A stretch of DNA of 64,000 nt. Source: Lentimicrobiaceae bacterium. Lineage in GTDB: Bacteria; Bacteroidota; Bacteroidia; Bacteroidales; F082. The notes below the pieces were generated by a model, which worked only from the letters and a program-made list of their open reading frames with translations, made no database searches and was not told the origin of the DNA. A program made the translations under genes and the position numbers. Shown in pieces: positions 35,579 through 45,394 of this stretch (its first letter is position 1; each line of letters opens with the position of its first letter). The stretch covers positions 163,157 to 227,156 of the forward strand of contig PANC01000009.1 in assembly GCA_002708315.1 (NCBI GenBank). Reading direction: 5' to 3'.

Positions 35579-35986
35579 ATGGAGTCCATATTCTCAAAAA
35601 TTGTTTCAGGAGAAATACCATCACATAAAATAGCAGAGAATGATAATTATTATGCCTTTCTTGATATAAACCCGCTTGCAATAGGTCATACACTTGTTAT
35701 TCCAAAAATTGAAACAGATTATATTTTTGACATAGAAGATGAACAATTGGGAGGATTAATTGTTTTTGCTAAAAAAGTTGGCAAAGCAGTTGAATCTGTT
35801 ATTAATTGTAAAAGGATAGGCGTAACTGTAATTGGCCTTGAGGTGCCTCATGCGCATATTCATTTAATTCCGTTAAACACTCTTTATGATATGGATTTTA
35901 AACAACCCAAACTGAAACTTACAAATGATGAATTAGCTGAGACTGCAGAAAAAATAAGAGAAGCATTTGTTACTATCGCTATCTAG
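35579..35986 (+). CDS. HIT-family nucleotide hydrolase
   Basis: 135 residues. It starts SIFSKIVSGEIPSHKIAEND and has the histidine triad HAHIHLIP near residue 105, the active site for hydrolysing nucleoside phosphoramidates or dinucleotides. It is downstream of greA in the same direction. Its stop overlaps the purF stop on the other strand by four bases. Confidence 0.95.
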   Translation: MESIFSKIVSGEIPSHKIAENDNYYAFLDINPLAIGHTLVIPKIETDYIFDIEDEQLGGLIVFAKKVGKAVESVINCKRIGVTVIGLEVPHAHIHLIPLNTLYDMDFKQPKLKLTNDELAETAEKIREAFVTIAI

Positions 35987-37884
35987 TAAGCCCTTGAATT
36001 AATTCCTTCTATATAATTTATAAATGATTGGTTAACAACTTTGTTTCCTCCTGGTGTTGGATAGTTACCCGTAAAATACCAATCTCCAGTATGATTTGGA
36101 ATAGCGATGTGTAAGTTCTCAATGCTTTGATATATAACTTTTACATCTGCTTCTACACCTTTAGCTTTAACAAGTTGGCCAACCTTTTCTGAAATTTGAC
36201 TTGCAGTAAAAGGCTTATATATATCTTTTACAAAATTTGTAATTTCTTCCATTGGAAGTTTTTCCTGAGCTTTCGATTTATTATAGACGTCATTAATTAT
36301 GTGGTCTTGTTTGGTATCCTTGAGGAGTTCTATTGCCGCATTAAACGCAACAAAATCACTCAATTTTGCCATATCAATACCATAGCAATCTGGATATCGT
36401 ATTTGAGGAGCAGATGATGCAATAATGATTTTTTTGGGATGTAACCGATCTAAAATCTGAATAATACTCTGCTTTAATGTGGTTCCCCTTACAATTGAAT
36501 CATCAAGAACTACCAAGGTATCTACTCCATTTTTAACTATGCCATAGGTAACATCATAAACATGGCCAACAAGATCATTTCGTTGATTGTCCTCGGTGAT
36601 AAAAGTTCTTAATTTGGCGTCTTTAACAGCAATGGATTCTGTTCGAGGATTAGATTTAAAAAACGAATCAAGCATATCAGCAGATATATCGTCCTTATGT
36701 TTCAGTATTTTCTCTTTTATCATCTCTGTCGAAAACAGATGTATTTGATCCATCATTCCCTGGAAAGCCACTGAAGCAGTGTTTGGAATATATGAGAAAA
36801 CAGTATTTTTCAAATCATAATTAATTTCTTCTAAAATTTTAGGAGTAAGAAGTGAGCCAAGTGCTTTTCTTTCCTTATAAATATCTTTATCAGTGCCTCT
36901 TGAAAAATAAATGCGCTCAAAAGAGCATGCCTTTAGGGGCTTTTGTTCTATGAATCTAGAGGTGTTTAAACTACCGTCCTTTTTAATTATTAGAGCATGT
37001 CCAGGAGGAATTTCTTTGATTTCATTAAACCTTGTGTCAAATGCAGTTTGAATTACTGGCCTTTCGGATGCTGCAACTATAACTTCATCATCAGCATAGT
37101 AAAAAGCAGGCCTTATCCCATTAGGATCTCGCATTATAAAAGCATCTCCATGACCAACTAGCCCCCCTATTACATATCCTCCGTCCCATCGCTTGGCAGA
37201 ATCACTTAGAATTGTTTGTAAATCTATATTCTCAACTATGTGATTAGTAATTTCCTTTTTACTCAAGCCTTTTTGCTTATACTCAGAATATAGTTTTTGA
37301 TTTTCTTCATCTAAGAAATGACCAATTTTTTCCAAAACGGTTATTGTATCAGATGTTTCAACTGGATATTGACCTAGGTCAACCAACTGCTTAAATAATT
37401 CCGACGTATTTGTCATATTAAAATTACCTGCAAGAACAAGATTCCGCGTTTTCCAGTTATTTGCACGTACTAATGGATGAAGATGACTAATATTATTGCC
37501 ACCAAAGGTACCATATCTGAGATGACCTAGGAATAACTCTCCCGTAAACTCAACATTTTCTTTTAACCAATTTACATCTGATAACCTTTGAGGATTTCCT
37601 TCTGTGCGCTTATGAATATTATCATAGGCCCTATTAAAAAGATCTTTGATTGGTGTAGGTTTATTCGACCTGATTCTGCTGATGTATTTTTTACCTGGCT
37701 CAAGGTCAAATTTTACTTCAGCAATACCTGCGCCATCCTGGCCCCGGTTATGTTGTTTTTGCATAAGTAGATGCAGCTTTTGTAATCCATATACCGAAGT
37801 CCCATATTTTGATAGGTAATACTCCAGAGGTTTTCGTAACCGAATTAATGCAATGCCGCATTCGTGATTTATACTATCGCTCAT
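35983..37884 (-). CDS. purF: Amidophosphoribosyltransferase
   Basis: 633 residues, longer than most PurF proteins (about 470-510); this long form is, from memory, usual in Bacteroidota. It makes phosphoribosylamine from PRPP and glutamine, first step of purine synthesis. The glutaminase part begins after a short propeptide, with catalytic cysteine in HECGIAL (Cys9), then QKQHNRGQDGAGIA and LGHLRYGTFG. The PRPP-binding site is VLVVLDDSIVRGTTLKQSI-like, at about residue 440 (read VVLDDSIVRGTT). The long C-terminal extension is family-typical. Confidence 0.93.
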   Translation of the reverse strand: MSDSINHECGIALIRLRKPLEYYLSKYGTSVYGLQKLHLLMQKQHNRGQDGAGIAEVKFDLEPGKKYISRIRSNKPTPIKDLFNRAYDNIHKRTEGNPQRLSDVNWLKENVEFTGELFLGHLRYGTFGGNNISHLHPLVRANNWKTRNLVLAGNFNMTNTSELFKQLVDLGQYPVETSDTITVLEKIGHFLDEENQKLYSEYKQKGLSKKEITNHIVENIDLQTILSDSAKRWDGGYVIGGLVGHGDAFIMRDPNGIRPAFYYADDEVIVAASERPVIQTAFDTRFNEIKEIPPGHALIIKKDGSLNTSRFIEQKPLKACSFERIYFSRGTDKDIYKERKALGSLLTPKILEEINYDLKNTVFSYIPNTASVAFQGMMDQIHLFSTEMIKEKILKHKDDISADMLDSFFKSNPRTESIAVKDAKLRTFITEDNQRNDLVGHVYDVTYGIVKNGVDTLVVLDDSIVRGTTLKQSIIQILDRLHPKKIIIASSAPQIRYPDCYGIDMAKLSDFVAFNAAIELLKDTKQDHIINDVYNKSKAQEKLPMEEITNFVKDIYKPFTASQISEKVGQLVKAKGVEADVKVIYQSIENLHIAIPNHTGDWYFTGNYPTPGGNKVVNQSFINYIEGINSRAY

Positions 37885-37902
37885 TTTTCAGATCAGAATA
37901 GT

Positions 37903-37910
37903 TATATTTG
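37903..37910 (+). promoter_or_regulatory. -7 element TATATTTG for the GNAT operon
   Basis: Exact TAnnTTTG match, 21 bases upstream of the GNAT start at 37932. It faces the purF -7 element, with five bases between them. Confidence 0.6.
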
Positions 37911-37915
37911 TGTCG

Positions 37916-37923
37916 CAAAAGTA
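37916..37923 (-). promoter_or_regulatory. -7 element TACTTTTG for purF
   Basis: Exact TAnnTTTG match on the minus strand, 31 bases upstream of the purF start. It forms a head-to-head pair with the GNAT operon element, so the two promoters should exclude each other. Confidence 0.6.
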
Positions 37924-37931
37924 CGAAAAAG

Positions 37932-38390
37932 ATGATTCATATCAGGCTGGCAAATGAAGCTGATGTTCAGTATATTGTGACATTTCAAATCGATATGGCC
38001 AAGGAAACAGAGGGAGTCGAGCTTGTCCCTGAGGTTATTAAGAAGGGTGTATTAGCGGTGCATAGAGACCCTGCAAAGGGAAAATACATTGTTGCAGTAG
38101 ATAATGAAAGAGTTGTTGGCTCATTAATGCTAACTCCCGAGTGGAGCGACTGGCGTAATTGCTGGGTAATGTGGATACAATCAGTATATATATTGCCTGA
38201 ATTTAGAGAAATTGGAGTATTCAAATCCATGTACAATTATGTTCTTGAAGATTTGGCTAAGAGTGATGAAATATCAGGCTTAAGACTATACGTGGATAGA
38301 AGAAATTTGACAGCAATTCAAGTCTATGAAAAAATGGGAATGGATGGGAGTCATTATCAATTATTTGAATGGATGAAACAAAAACCATAA
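37932..38390 (+). CDS. GNAT-family acetyltransferase
   Basis: 152 residues from the ATG at 37932; the longer frame to a TTG at 37908 would begin within the promoter element. The acetyl-CoA binding region is SVYILPEFREIGVFKSMYNY, with beta-strand RLYVDRRNLTAIQVYEKMG after it, the usual GNAT ending. Substrate unknown. First gene of an operon with the DUF6356-like gene (eight bases) and the C69 dipeptidase. Confidence 0.9.
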   Translation: MIHIRLANEADVQYIVTFQIDMAKETEGVELVPEVIKKGVLAVHRDPAKGKYIVAVDNERVVGSLMLTPEWSDWRNCWVMWIQSVYILPEFREIGVFKSMYNYVLEDLAKSDEISGLRLYVDRRNLTAIQVYEKMGMDGSHYQLFEWMKQKP

Positions 38391-38398
38391 TGTAAAAT

Positions 38399-38542
38399 AT
38401 GAATAAACATTTAAAAGATTCTAAGATGACATATTGGGAACATTGGTTCAATGCTACATCAAGTGGTTTAGCATTGTTGATACATGCTTGGTTTCCATGT
38501 ATATTAAAGGATTATGCAAGTAATAAGATTTGTAAAAAATGA
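38399..38542 (+). CDS. DUF6356-like small membrane protein
   Basis: 47 residues. It reads YWEHWFNATSSGLALLIHAW then FPCILKDYAS, which fits the DUF6356 pattern (Y-x-x-H-x-x-x-A ... L-I-H-A-x-x-P). One hydrophobic segment is likely. Its TGA overlaps the ATG of the C69 dipeptidase gene as ATGA, a standard sign of translational coupling, and it begins eight bases after the GNAT stop. Function unknown. Confidence 0.7.
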   Translation: MNKHLKDSKMTYWEHWFNATSSGLALLIHAWFPCILKDYASNKICKK

Positions 38543-40140
38543 ATGTATTTAAAATAAGTTTAAGCCTATTATTGACACTATTATACTCATCTCTAATCAC
38601 TCAAACAGCAGATAAAAGTGATTGGAAAGCTGGGTATCCTGAAGGGTGTACAACCATAACTGTTGGATCTCTTGCTAGTTTTGACGGTTCTGTAATGACA
38701 TCCCATACAGATGATAGTCATAGAACAAGAAGCTGGATCGATATCGTGCCCCCCAAAACTCATAATAAGGGATCAGATGTGTTAATGTACAAACGCGTAA
38801 AGAATGATACTCTTGCAATGCCTGCTTATGGGCACCAAGAAGTTGGGAAAATACCTCAGATAAGATTTACCAATGGATATATTAACACCGCATATCCTAG
38901 TCTAAACGATAAGCAACTTGGGATTGGTGAGTCAACATTTGGTGGAAGAGATGAGCTACAGAGTGATTCTGGAATAATTGATTGTCAGAGGTTATGTATA
39001 CTCATGCTTGAACGCCAATCTACAGCCAGAGGTGCCATAATAATGGCTGGTGAGTTATTGGCTAGATATGGCTGGAATGATTATGGGGAAGTCCTTACCA
39101 TAGCAGATAAAAATGAGGTATGGCATATGGAAATTGTAGGTCCTGGTAAGGGGAAGGTTGGCTCTGTATGGGCTGCTCAACGAGTACCCAATGACCATAT
39201 AAGTGTTAATGCAAATGCAAGTACAATTAAGGAAATAAACCTCGACAATAAGGATTATTTCATGGCTTCGGATAATGTATATAAAGTCGCAAAAGAAAAC
39301 GGATGGTGGAATCCAGATAAACAAGAGTTTAAGTTTTGCTATGCTTATGCACCAGGCAGCAGAACTTCATTTGCATCTCGACGAAGAGAGTGGCGTGTGT
39401 TTAATTTGTTGGCACCATCTTTAAAGCTGGATCCAAATGATAAGGATTATCCCTTTTCTGTAAAACCTGATACTTTGGTTACTCTTGAAGCGCTAATAGA
39501 TGTTTTTAAAGATTATTATGAGGGTACTCCATTTGATATGACTAAAAATATTAAGGTTACTGATAAGGATGGCAAATCCATAATATCACCTTTGGCAAGT
39601 CCTCATATGCCGTATGATGCAAATGATTTATATGGAGTAAATGGAGGTTGGAATGAATTGGGAGAGAGAACCATTGCTAGATGGTATACTATGTATGCTA
39701 CAATAATTCAATTGAGAAGCTGGCTTCCTGATGAGATTGGCGGAGTTGAATGGCTTGCCATGGATAACGTTGCAACGTCAATTTATGTACCAATATATGG
39801 ATGTGTAACGGATTTGCCCAGTCAATATAAAACTCCCGGTCGTATTAATGGATATAGCCTTGAATCGGCCTGGTGGATATTTAATCGGCTTGGAACTCTC
39901 ACCTCTCAACGATGGGGAGATATGCGTCATGATGTTGATGCTGTGTGGATACCAATGCAGAAACAATTAATTGATGAGCAAAAAGATGTTGATCAACAAG
40001 CTCTGGAGTTATATCATAGAAATAAGAAAAGTGCCATAGAGTTTCTAAATGAGTATTCCAATGAAGAAGGTGAAAAAGTCATGAAAGAAGCCATCAAACT
40101 TGGTGATTTTCTTTGGACAAAGTATGATGAAAAATTCTAA
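38539..40140 (+). CDS. C69-family dipeptidase (PepD-like), exported
   Basis: 533 residues. Signal peptide about 1-24. The mature protein places a cysteine near residue 37 (EGCTTITVGSLASFDGSV), the N-terminal nucleophile of C69 enzymes after removal of the propeptide. Further matches are SHTDDSHRTRSWIDIVPP, IGESTFGGRDEL, MAGELLARYGWNDYGEVLTI and the late PIYGCVTDLP. These release amino acids from dipeptides. The start overlaps the stop of the DUF6356-like gene. It converges with the AI-2E gene. Confidence 0.93.
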   Translation: MNVFKISLSLLLTLLYSSLITQTADKSDWKAGYPEGCTTITVGSLASFDGSVMTSHTDDSHRTRSWIDIVPPKTHNKGSDVLMYKRVKNDTLAMPAYGHQEVGKIPQIRFTNGYINTAYPSLNDKQLGIGESTFGGRDELQSDSGIIDCQRLCILMLERQSTARGAIIMAGELLARYGWNDYGEVLTIADKNEVWHMEIVGPGKGKVGSVWAAQRVPNDHISVNANASTIKEINLDNKDYFMASDNVYKVAKENGWWNPDKQEFKFCYAYAPGSRTSFASRRREWRVFNLLAPSLKLDPNDKDYPFSVKPDTLVTLEALIDVFKDYYEGTPFDMTKNIKVTDKDGKSIISPLASPHMPYDANDLYGVNGGWNELGERTIARWYTMYATIIQLRSWLPDEIGGVEWLAMDNVATSIYVPIYGCVTDLPSQYKTPGRINGYSLESAWWIFNRLGTLTSQRWGDMRHDVDAVWIPMQKQLIDEQKDVDQQALELYHRNKKSAIEFLNEYSNEEGEKVMKEAIKLGDFLWTKYDEKF

Positions 40141-40150
40141 GAAATCAACT

Positions 40151-41227
40151 CTATATTGGGGTCTTAAGTTTTGAGGCAGTTTGTTCCATAACTTCTTTTG
40201 CTGCTTTTTCAGTTCCAAGTATAATTGAGAACCACCTTGTTGATTCTTTTTGTTCAAGGACATTTTTTACTACCATTGTAAGTGGCACTAAAAGAAACAT
40301 TCCAACTGTTCCTAATACATATCCCCAAAAGATTAATGATATAAAAACAACAAGAGTGCTCAATCCCATACCCTTACCCATAATTGGAGGTTGTACCACA
40401 TTGCCTATTATCATATTTATTGCCGCATAAGCTCCCATTGTCCATAGAGCACCACCAAGTCCTAATTGAATCATGGCAAATAATATTGCAGGAAAACTCG
40501 CTAAAATGGAACCAATATTGGGTATAAAATTAAATATAAAAGCAATTAAAGCCCATAGTATGGCATACTCAACGCCAATAAGCATTAGAGATATATATAT
40601 TAGAAGTCCGGTAATGAAGCTGATAATTGTCATTAAACCAAGGTAGTGTCTTATACTTTGATCTATTCTCTTAATATAACTCATAGACCCACCTGAAATA
40701 TTTGTAATGGCGGTAACCTTAATGTTAAAACTATTTATTTCCAATAACATAAATATGATTATAAAGGTTATTAGGAAGGTATTACTCATAAGTCCTCCCA
40801 AAGCCCCTAAAAATGATGCACTGGCATTCATTATGCTATTTGGGCTAATGGATTGTTCTAGCTTCTCCAAGGAAACATTCATTCCTAAACCACGTAAGGT
40901 GTCAAAAAGGGATGACATAATATCATTGAGTCTGTGAGCATAGACTGAACTGTCTTCTGAAAATTGTATGACTGATCTTCCAATTACTTCTCCCAGTCCG
41001 AAGAAAATTCCAAGAATTAAAATTAGAATGATAAAAATAGCCATGCCATCCGGAACTCTCTTGCTTTTAAGCCATCTAATAGGCTGAGCGCAAACAATAG
41101 TTATAAATAGTGCCAATAAAATAGGTGTAACTATAGACGCAGAATACTTTACTACAGCTATAATAATAAGGTATGCAGCAACTGTAATTGCCTTGCTAGA
41201 GGGCTGCTTTAAAATCTTATTTTCCAT
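40151..41227 (-). CDS. AI-2E family transporter
   Basis: 358 residues from the ATG at 41227; an upstream ATG at 41257 would add ten residues. Eight membrane segments in the family arrangement: YLIIIAVVKYSASIVTPILL at the start, MAIFIILILILGIFFG, then a periplasmic loop, FLITFIIIFMLLEI, GLMTIISFITGLLIYISLML, FIFNFIPNIGSILASFPAIL, and VQPPIMGKGMGLSTLVVFIS. Despite the name, members are a mixed group of exporters and antiporters. Single gene. Confidence 0.9.
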   Translation of the reverse strand: MENKILKQPSSKAITVAAYLIIIAVVKYSASIVTPILLALFITIVCAQPIRWLKSKRVPDGMAIFIILILILGIFFGLGEVIGRSVIQFSEDSSVYAHRLNDIMSSLFDTLRGLGMNVSLEKLEQSISPNSIMNASASFLGALGGLMSNTFLITFIIIFMLLEINSFNIKVTAITNISGGSMSYIKRIDQSIRHYLGLMTIISFITGLLIYISLMLIGVEYAILWALIAFIFNFIPNIGSILASFPAILFAMIQLGLGGALWTMGAYAAINMIIGNVVQPPIMGKGMGLSTLVVFISLIFWGYVLGTVGMFLLVPLTMVVKNVLEQKESTRWFSIILGTEKAAKEVMEQTASKLKTPI

Positions 41228-41396
41228 ATCACTACCTTTAAATGTTCCTTGGGCCAATTTTTTTGACTAAAGTATAAATTTTTTAAACAGTATCATATAT
41301 AAATGCAAGGGTTCTGACAGTAGTTATGTATTACATAAAAAATCGCATGGATGTTTAATTAAATATGTAAATTAAACAAGAAAACTAAGTGTGTAA

Positions 41397-43442
41397 TTAT
41401 TTTATCTCACTTCCATTTTGAACATCATCAACGGGAGATACAAAGGACAATTTTCCATCCTTATCTTCTGCCATTAATATCATACCTTGAGATTCTATAC
41501 CTCTTAGTTTTCGTGGTGCAAGGTTGACAAGTATGCTTACTTTATTTCCAACTATTTTTTCAGCATCATAGTATTCTGCAATACCTGAAACAACAGTTCT
41601 TTTATCAATCCCAGTATCAACAACTAATTTTAGGAGCTTTTTTGTTTTGGCAACTTTTTCAGCCTCTATGATTGTTCCTGTGCGAATATCCATTTTCATA
41701 AAATCATCAAACTCTATTTGAGATTTTGATTTTTTTGCGGATAATGGTTCTAGGGAATTTAATTTTGTATCCATAAGTTTTTGTACTTGTTGTTCAATGG
41801 CACTATCTTCAATTCTTTCAAATAGGAGCTCTGGTTTATTTATTTTATGACCTGTTTTTAAGATATCTGCGGAACCAGCATCTTTCCATTTATACTCACC
41901 AATATTTAACATAGTAGAAAGTTTTCTTGATGTAAACGGCAAAAATGGCTCCGATAGAATAGCTAAATTAGTCACTATTTGAAGGCTAACAAAGATTATT
42001 TCCTTAACTTTTTCAGGGTCTAATTTTACAAGTTTCCAAGGCTCCATATCCGTAAGATACTTATTACCCATTCTTGCCAGATTCATTAGCTCATTTAAAG
42101 CTTCACGGAAACGATACCTCTCAATACTAGAGCCTATCAACTGAGGAAATTTAGATATTTCATCTAAAGTTTCTTTTGAAATATTCCCAAAGTCAGAACA
42201 GTTTGGAACGATTCCATCATAATATTTTTGTGTGAGTACAAGTGTTCTATTAACAAAATTACCAAATACTGCCAATAATTCATTATTATTTCTTGCCTGG
42301 AAATCCTTCCAGGTAAAATCGTTATCCTTAGTTTCGGGAGCATTTGCTGTTAGAACATATCTCAAAACATCCTGTTTTCCTGGAAAATCCTCTAAATATT
42401 CATGCAGCCATACGGCCCAATTTCTAGATGTTGAAATCTTATTATTTTCTAAGTTCAGAAATTCATTGGCTGGAACATTCTCAGGAAGGATAAAACTACC
42501 CTCAGCTTTTAGCATGGCAGGAAATATAATGCAATGAAATACAATATTATCTTTGCCAATGAAGTGTAACATCTTGCTGTCCTTATCTTTCCAGTATGGC
42601 TTCCAATCTTTTCCTGTTTTTTCAGACCATTCTTTTGCGGCAGAAATATATCCTATTGGAGCATCAAACCATACATATAATACCTTCCCTTCAGCATCTT
42701 TAAACGGTACTTTTACTCCCCAATCTAAATCTCTTGTAACTGCTCGTGGTTTAAGGCCTTGGTCAATCCATGATTTAACCTGGCCATATACATTTGGCTT
42801 CCAGTCATTTTTATGTCCTTTTATTATCCATTCCGTTAGCCATTTCTCATAACTATCAAGGGGTAAATACCAATGCTTTGTTTCCTTCAAAATAGGTATA
42901 TTCCCACTTAATGCAGATTTTGGATTTATGAGTTCAAGAGGGCTAAGTGATGTTCCACAGTTTTCACATTGGTCGCCATATGCATTTTCATTTCCACAGT
43001 GAGGGCAGGTTCCTGTTATGTACCTATCAGCAAGAAACTGTTTATTTTCCTCATCGTAATATTGTTTGTTTGTCTTTTCAATGAAACTTCCGTCATCGTA
43101 TAGCTTCTTAAAGAATTCCGATGCAGTTTTATGATGTATAGGATCAGATGTACGCGAATACACGTCAAATGATATACCAAAATCTTCAAAAGATTTTTTA
43201 ATAATGTTATGGTACTTATCTACGATATCCTGAGGGCTAACTCCAAGTTGTCTTGCTTTAATGGTAATTGGAACACCATGTTCATCAGAGCCACCAATAA
43301 ACAGAACATCCATATCATTCATTCTCAGATACCTAGCATAAATATCTGCAGGCACATACACACCGGCAAGATGACCTATATGAATAGGTCCGTTTGCATA
43401 TGGTAGTGCTGAAGTAATGGTATATCTTTTAAAATCCGTCAT
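41397..43442 (-). CDS. metG: Methionyl-tRNA synthetase
   Basis: 681 residues, full length. HIGH-type motif [14 protein letters not shown] near residue 12-25; zinc-knuckle [18 protein letters not shown] near 145-162; the second signature reads [12 protein letters not shown], the form of KMSKS found in this group. The C-terminal 110 residues form the tRNA-binding domain ([13 protein letters not shown]). It charges methionine onto initiator and elongator tRNA. Divergent from the S66 carboxypeptidase gene. Confidence 0.97.
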   Translation of the reverse strand: MTDFKRYTITSALPYANGPIHIGHLAGVYVPADIYARYLRMNDMDVLFIGGSDEHGVPITIKARQLGVSPQDIVDKYHNIIKKSFEDFGISFDVYSRTSDPIHHKTASEFFKKLYDDGSFIEKTNKQYYDEENKQFLADRYITGTCPHCGNENAYGDQCENCGTSLSPLELINPKSALSGNIPILKETKHWYLPLDSYEKWLTEWIIKGHKNDWKPNVYGQVKSWIDQGLKPRAVTRDLDWGVKVPFKDAEGKVLYVWFDAPIGYISAAKEWSEKTGKDWKPYWKDKDSKMLHFIGKDNIVFHCIIFPAMLKAEGSFILPENVPANEFLNLENNKISTSRNWAVWLHEYLEDFPGKQDVLRYVLTANAPETKDNDFTWKDFQARNNNELLAVFGNFVNRTLVLTQKYYDGIVPNCSDFGNISKETLDEISKFPQLIGSSIERYRFREALNELMNLARMGNKYLTDMEPWKLVKLDPEKVKEIIFVSLQIVTNLAILSEPFLPFTSRKLSTMLNIGEYKWKDAGSADILKTGHKINKPELLFERIEDSAIEQQVQKLMDTKLNSLEPLSAKKSKSQIEFDDFMKMDIRTGTIIEAEKVAKTKKLLKLVVDTGIDKRTVVSGIAEYYDAEKIVGNKVSILVNLAPRKLRGIESQGMILMAEDKDGKLSFVSPVDDVQNGSEIK

Positions 43443-43510
43443 TTTAATAGTATTAACTTCTTATTTTACTGGGGTTTTGATTATTAATTCCCAAAAAACA
43501 TTAATTTCGA

Positions 43511-43518
43511 CAAAGGTA
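43511..43518 (-). promoter_or_regulatory. -7 element TACCTTTG for metG
   Basis: Exact TAnnTTTG match on the minus strand, 68 bases upstream of metG. The opposite strand has near-match TAATTTCG at 43502-43509, 15 bases before the S66 start. Confidence 0.5.
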
Positions 43519-43524
43519 ACTAAT

Positions 43525-44433
43525 ATGTTCAAAATGAAGAGTCCGGAATTTCTTAAAAGAGGCGATCAGATAGGTATTGTTGCTTCTGCAAGAAGTATTT
43601 CAAAAAGTGAAATATCGGATGCGGTTATAAAAATTAAATCCAACGGTTTTGAACCTGTTTTTGATAAAAATTTATTTTTTGTCAACAATCAGTTTGCAGG
43701 TGATGATATTCATAGAGCTTCTGAATTACAAAATATGTTGGACAATGAACGGATTAGGGCTATTTTTTTTGCAAGAGGTGGTTATGGCAGCATTAAAATT
43801 GTTGACAAATTAGATTTTACACAATTTTGTAAAAATCCCAAATGGCTTGTCGGATATAGCGATATTACGGTATTTCTGAATCATGTTTCAAATGTGTACG
43901 ATGTTATTACAGTGCATGGAACCATGCCAATTAACTACCCTTCTAATTCGTCGGCATCCATAAACGAAATGTTCAAAATATTAAAGGGAGAAAAAACCAC
44001 AATCAAATTTGATAAGCATCCATTGAACAGACCTGGTAATTTAAATGGAGAAATTGTCGGTGGTAACCTATCTGTACTTTATAGTATGCTTGGCAGTCTA
44101 TCATTTCCATTAACCGATGGGAAAATTCTTTTCATAGAAGATTTGGATGAATATCTTTATCACATAGATAGAATGATGATGGGATTAAAAAGAGCAGGAG
44201 TATTTGATGGGTTAAAAGGGATTATTGTAGGAGCTATGACTAAGATGAATGATAACTTGATACCCTTTGGTAGCACAGCATATCAAACCATTAGAAGTAT
44301 AACAGATGAATTTGAATTTCCACTTTATTTTGGCTTACCTGTGGGTCATATTGACAATAATCTACCTTTGTGCTTTGGAAAAAAAGCAATAATATATGCT
44401 GAAGATAAAAACCTTGTTTTATCTTATTGTTAA
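43525..44433 (+). CDS. LD-carboxypeptidase (peptidase S66)
   Basis: 302 residues from the ATG at 43525. The longer frame to 43417 overlaps metG and its promoter and is rejected. Family motifs: DQIGIVASARSIS, FFARGGYGSIKIVDKLDF (catalytic serine region), LVGYSDITVF, HGTMPINYP, EIVGGNLSVLYSMLG, FIEDLDEYLYHIDRMM, and GLPVGHIDNNLPLCFG with the catalytic histidine. It trims muropeptide tetrapeptides to tripeptides in cell-wall recycling. The methyltransferase gene follows ten bases later. Confidence 0.93.
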   Translation: MFKMKSPEFLKRGDQIGIVASARSISKSEISDAVIKIKSNGFEPVFDKNLFFVNNQFAGDDIHRASELQNMLDNERIRAIFFARGGYGSIKIVDKLDFTQFCKNPKWLVGYSDITVFLNHVSNVYDVITVHGTMPINYPSNSSASINEMFKILKGEKTTIKFDKHPLNRPGNLNGEIVGGNLSVLYSMLGSLSFPLTDGKILFIEDLDEYLYHIDRMMMGLKRAGVFDGLKGIIVGAMTKMNDNLIPFGSTAYQTIRSITDEFEFPLYFGLPVGHIDNNLPLCFGKKAIIYAEDKNLVLSYC

Positions 44434-44443
44434 AGCGAGATAA

Positions 44444-45145
44444 ATGATAAGCGATCCGTTTGAAGTTGCATTTAATGATTATTTAGGAGGAAAAAATGAT
44501 GCCAGCATTCTTGTGCATTGCAATAAGGGCGATGATGAACTTATTCCAATTTCATATTTTTTTAGATCTTTTAGCCAAATGCCTCAAATAGAGCAGTTAG
44601 CATTGAAAATTTGCGAAGGTAAGGTATTGGACATTGGGGCAGGGTCAGGTTCACACTCATTAATTCTTAAGGAAAGAGGGATTGATGTTACATCTCTTGA
44701 TATTAAGCCAGGGTTTGTCAAAATCATGCAAGAAAGAGGGCTTAATAATACTATCCAATCTGATATCTTAAATTATAAATACGGTGGTTATGATACCCTT
44801 CTTATGTTAATGAATGGGATTGGCTTCACAAAAAATTTCAAAGGGCTTTCTGCTTTCCTAAAGCAAGCAAAGGGACTTCTAAACAAAGGAGGACAATTGA
44901 TATTTGATTCCTCAGATCTTTTATATCTATATCAAAATGATGATGGTTCTTATCTCATAAATTTGAATGATAATTATTACGGTGAAGTGGAATATGTTGT
45001 TGAATACAATGGTTTAAAGGGAGCGCCATTTGAATGGCTATACATTGATTTTGGTAATCTATCATTTATAGCTGAAGAATCAGGATTTAAATGTGAGTTA
45101 CTAATGGAAGATGATCATTATAATTATCTAGCTAGACTATTCTGA
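44444..45145 (+). CDS. Class I SAM-dependent methyltransferase
   Basis: 233 residues. SAM-binding loop KVLDIGAGSGSHSLILKERG near residues 62-82, then DVTSLDIKPGFV (adenosine-binding acidic residue). The motif region after residue 105 (YDTLLMLMNGIGFTKNF) and LNKGGQLIFDSSD complete the Rossmann fold. Substrate unknown. Co-directional with the S66 gene, ten bases apart. Confidence 0.85.
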   Translation: MISDPFEVAFNDYLGGKNDASILVHCNKGDDELIPISYFFRSFSQMPQIEQLALKICEGKVLDIGAGSGSHSLILKERGIDVTSLDIKPGFVKIMQERGLNNTIQSDILNYKYGGYDTLLMLMNGIGFTKNFKGLSAFLKQAKGLLNKGGQLIFDSSDLLYLYQNDDGSYLINLNDNYYGEVEYVVEYNGLKGAPFEWLYIDFGNLSFIAEESGFKCELLMEDDHYNYLARLF

Positions 45146-45188
45146 TATTTGTATTGAGACAGTTATCATAAGGGATAAGCAGTAAATT

Positions 45189-45314
45189 TCATAAGTCACC
45201 TAAACCTTTCCTAAACCTTTTAGATATCTTTGAATAAGTTTTGGAAGGGAGAACTGTTAATAATGTGCCAATAACAAAAATGACTATAAAAAGACCAATT
45301 AGGAGCTCACTCAT
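45189..45314 (-). CDS. Small single-helix membrane protein
   Basis: 41 residues. One membrane helix (LLIGLFIVIFVIGTLLTVL) is followed by a basic tail (KTYSKISKRFRKGLG). Support comes from the TAAATTTG promoter element 20 bases upstream, in a 29-base sequence that also precedes the next small lipoprotein gene. No family known. Confidence 0.5.
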   Translation of the reverse strand: MSELLIGLFIVIFVIGTLLTVLPSKTYSKISKRFRKGLGDL

Positions 45315-45331
45315 ATAATTATACGTTAGAG

Positions 45332-45360
45332 CACAAATTTATTAAAACTAATTTTATAAA
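45332..45360 (-). repeat. Duplicated promoter segment, copy 1
   Basis: 29 bases identical to 45695-45723 except one position. It contains the TAAATTTG -7 element (45334-45341). Both copies sit about 20 bases before the start of a small envelope-protein gene on the minus strand. Confidence 0.8.
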
Positions 45361-45394
45361 TAATTTCTTGTTTCGTTAAATTGTAAAAGGTTAC

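Noticed and set aside
35983-37884. Unusual length of PurF as a fusion
   Set aside because: The extra length is spread through family-typical sequence with no added known domain; to my knowledge it is common in this phylum.
42400-42460. Altered KMSKS motif (KISTS) in MetG as a sign of inactivity
   Set aside because: [11 protein letters not shown] is the normal form of the motif in many bacterial methionyl-tRNA synthetases, and all other motifs are intact.
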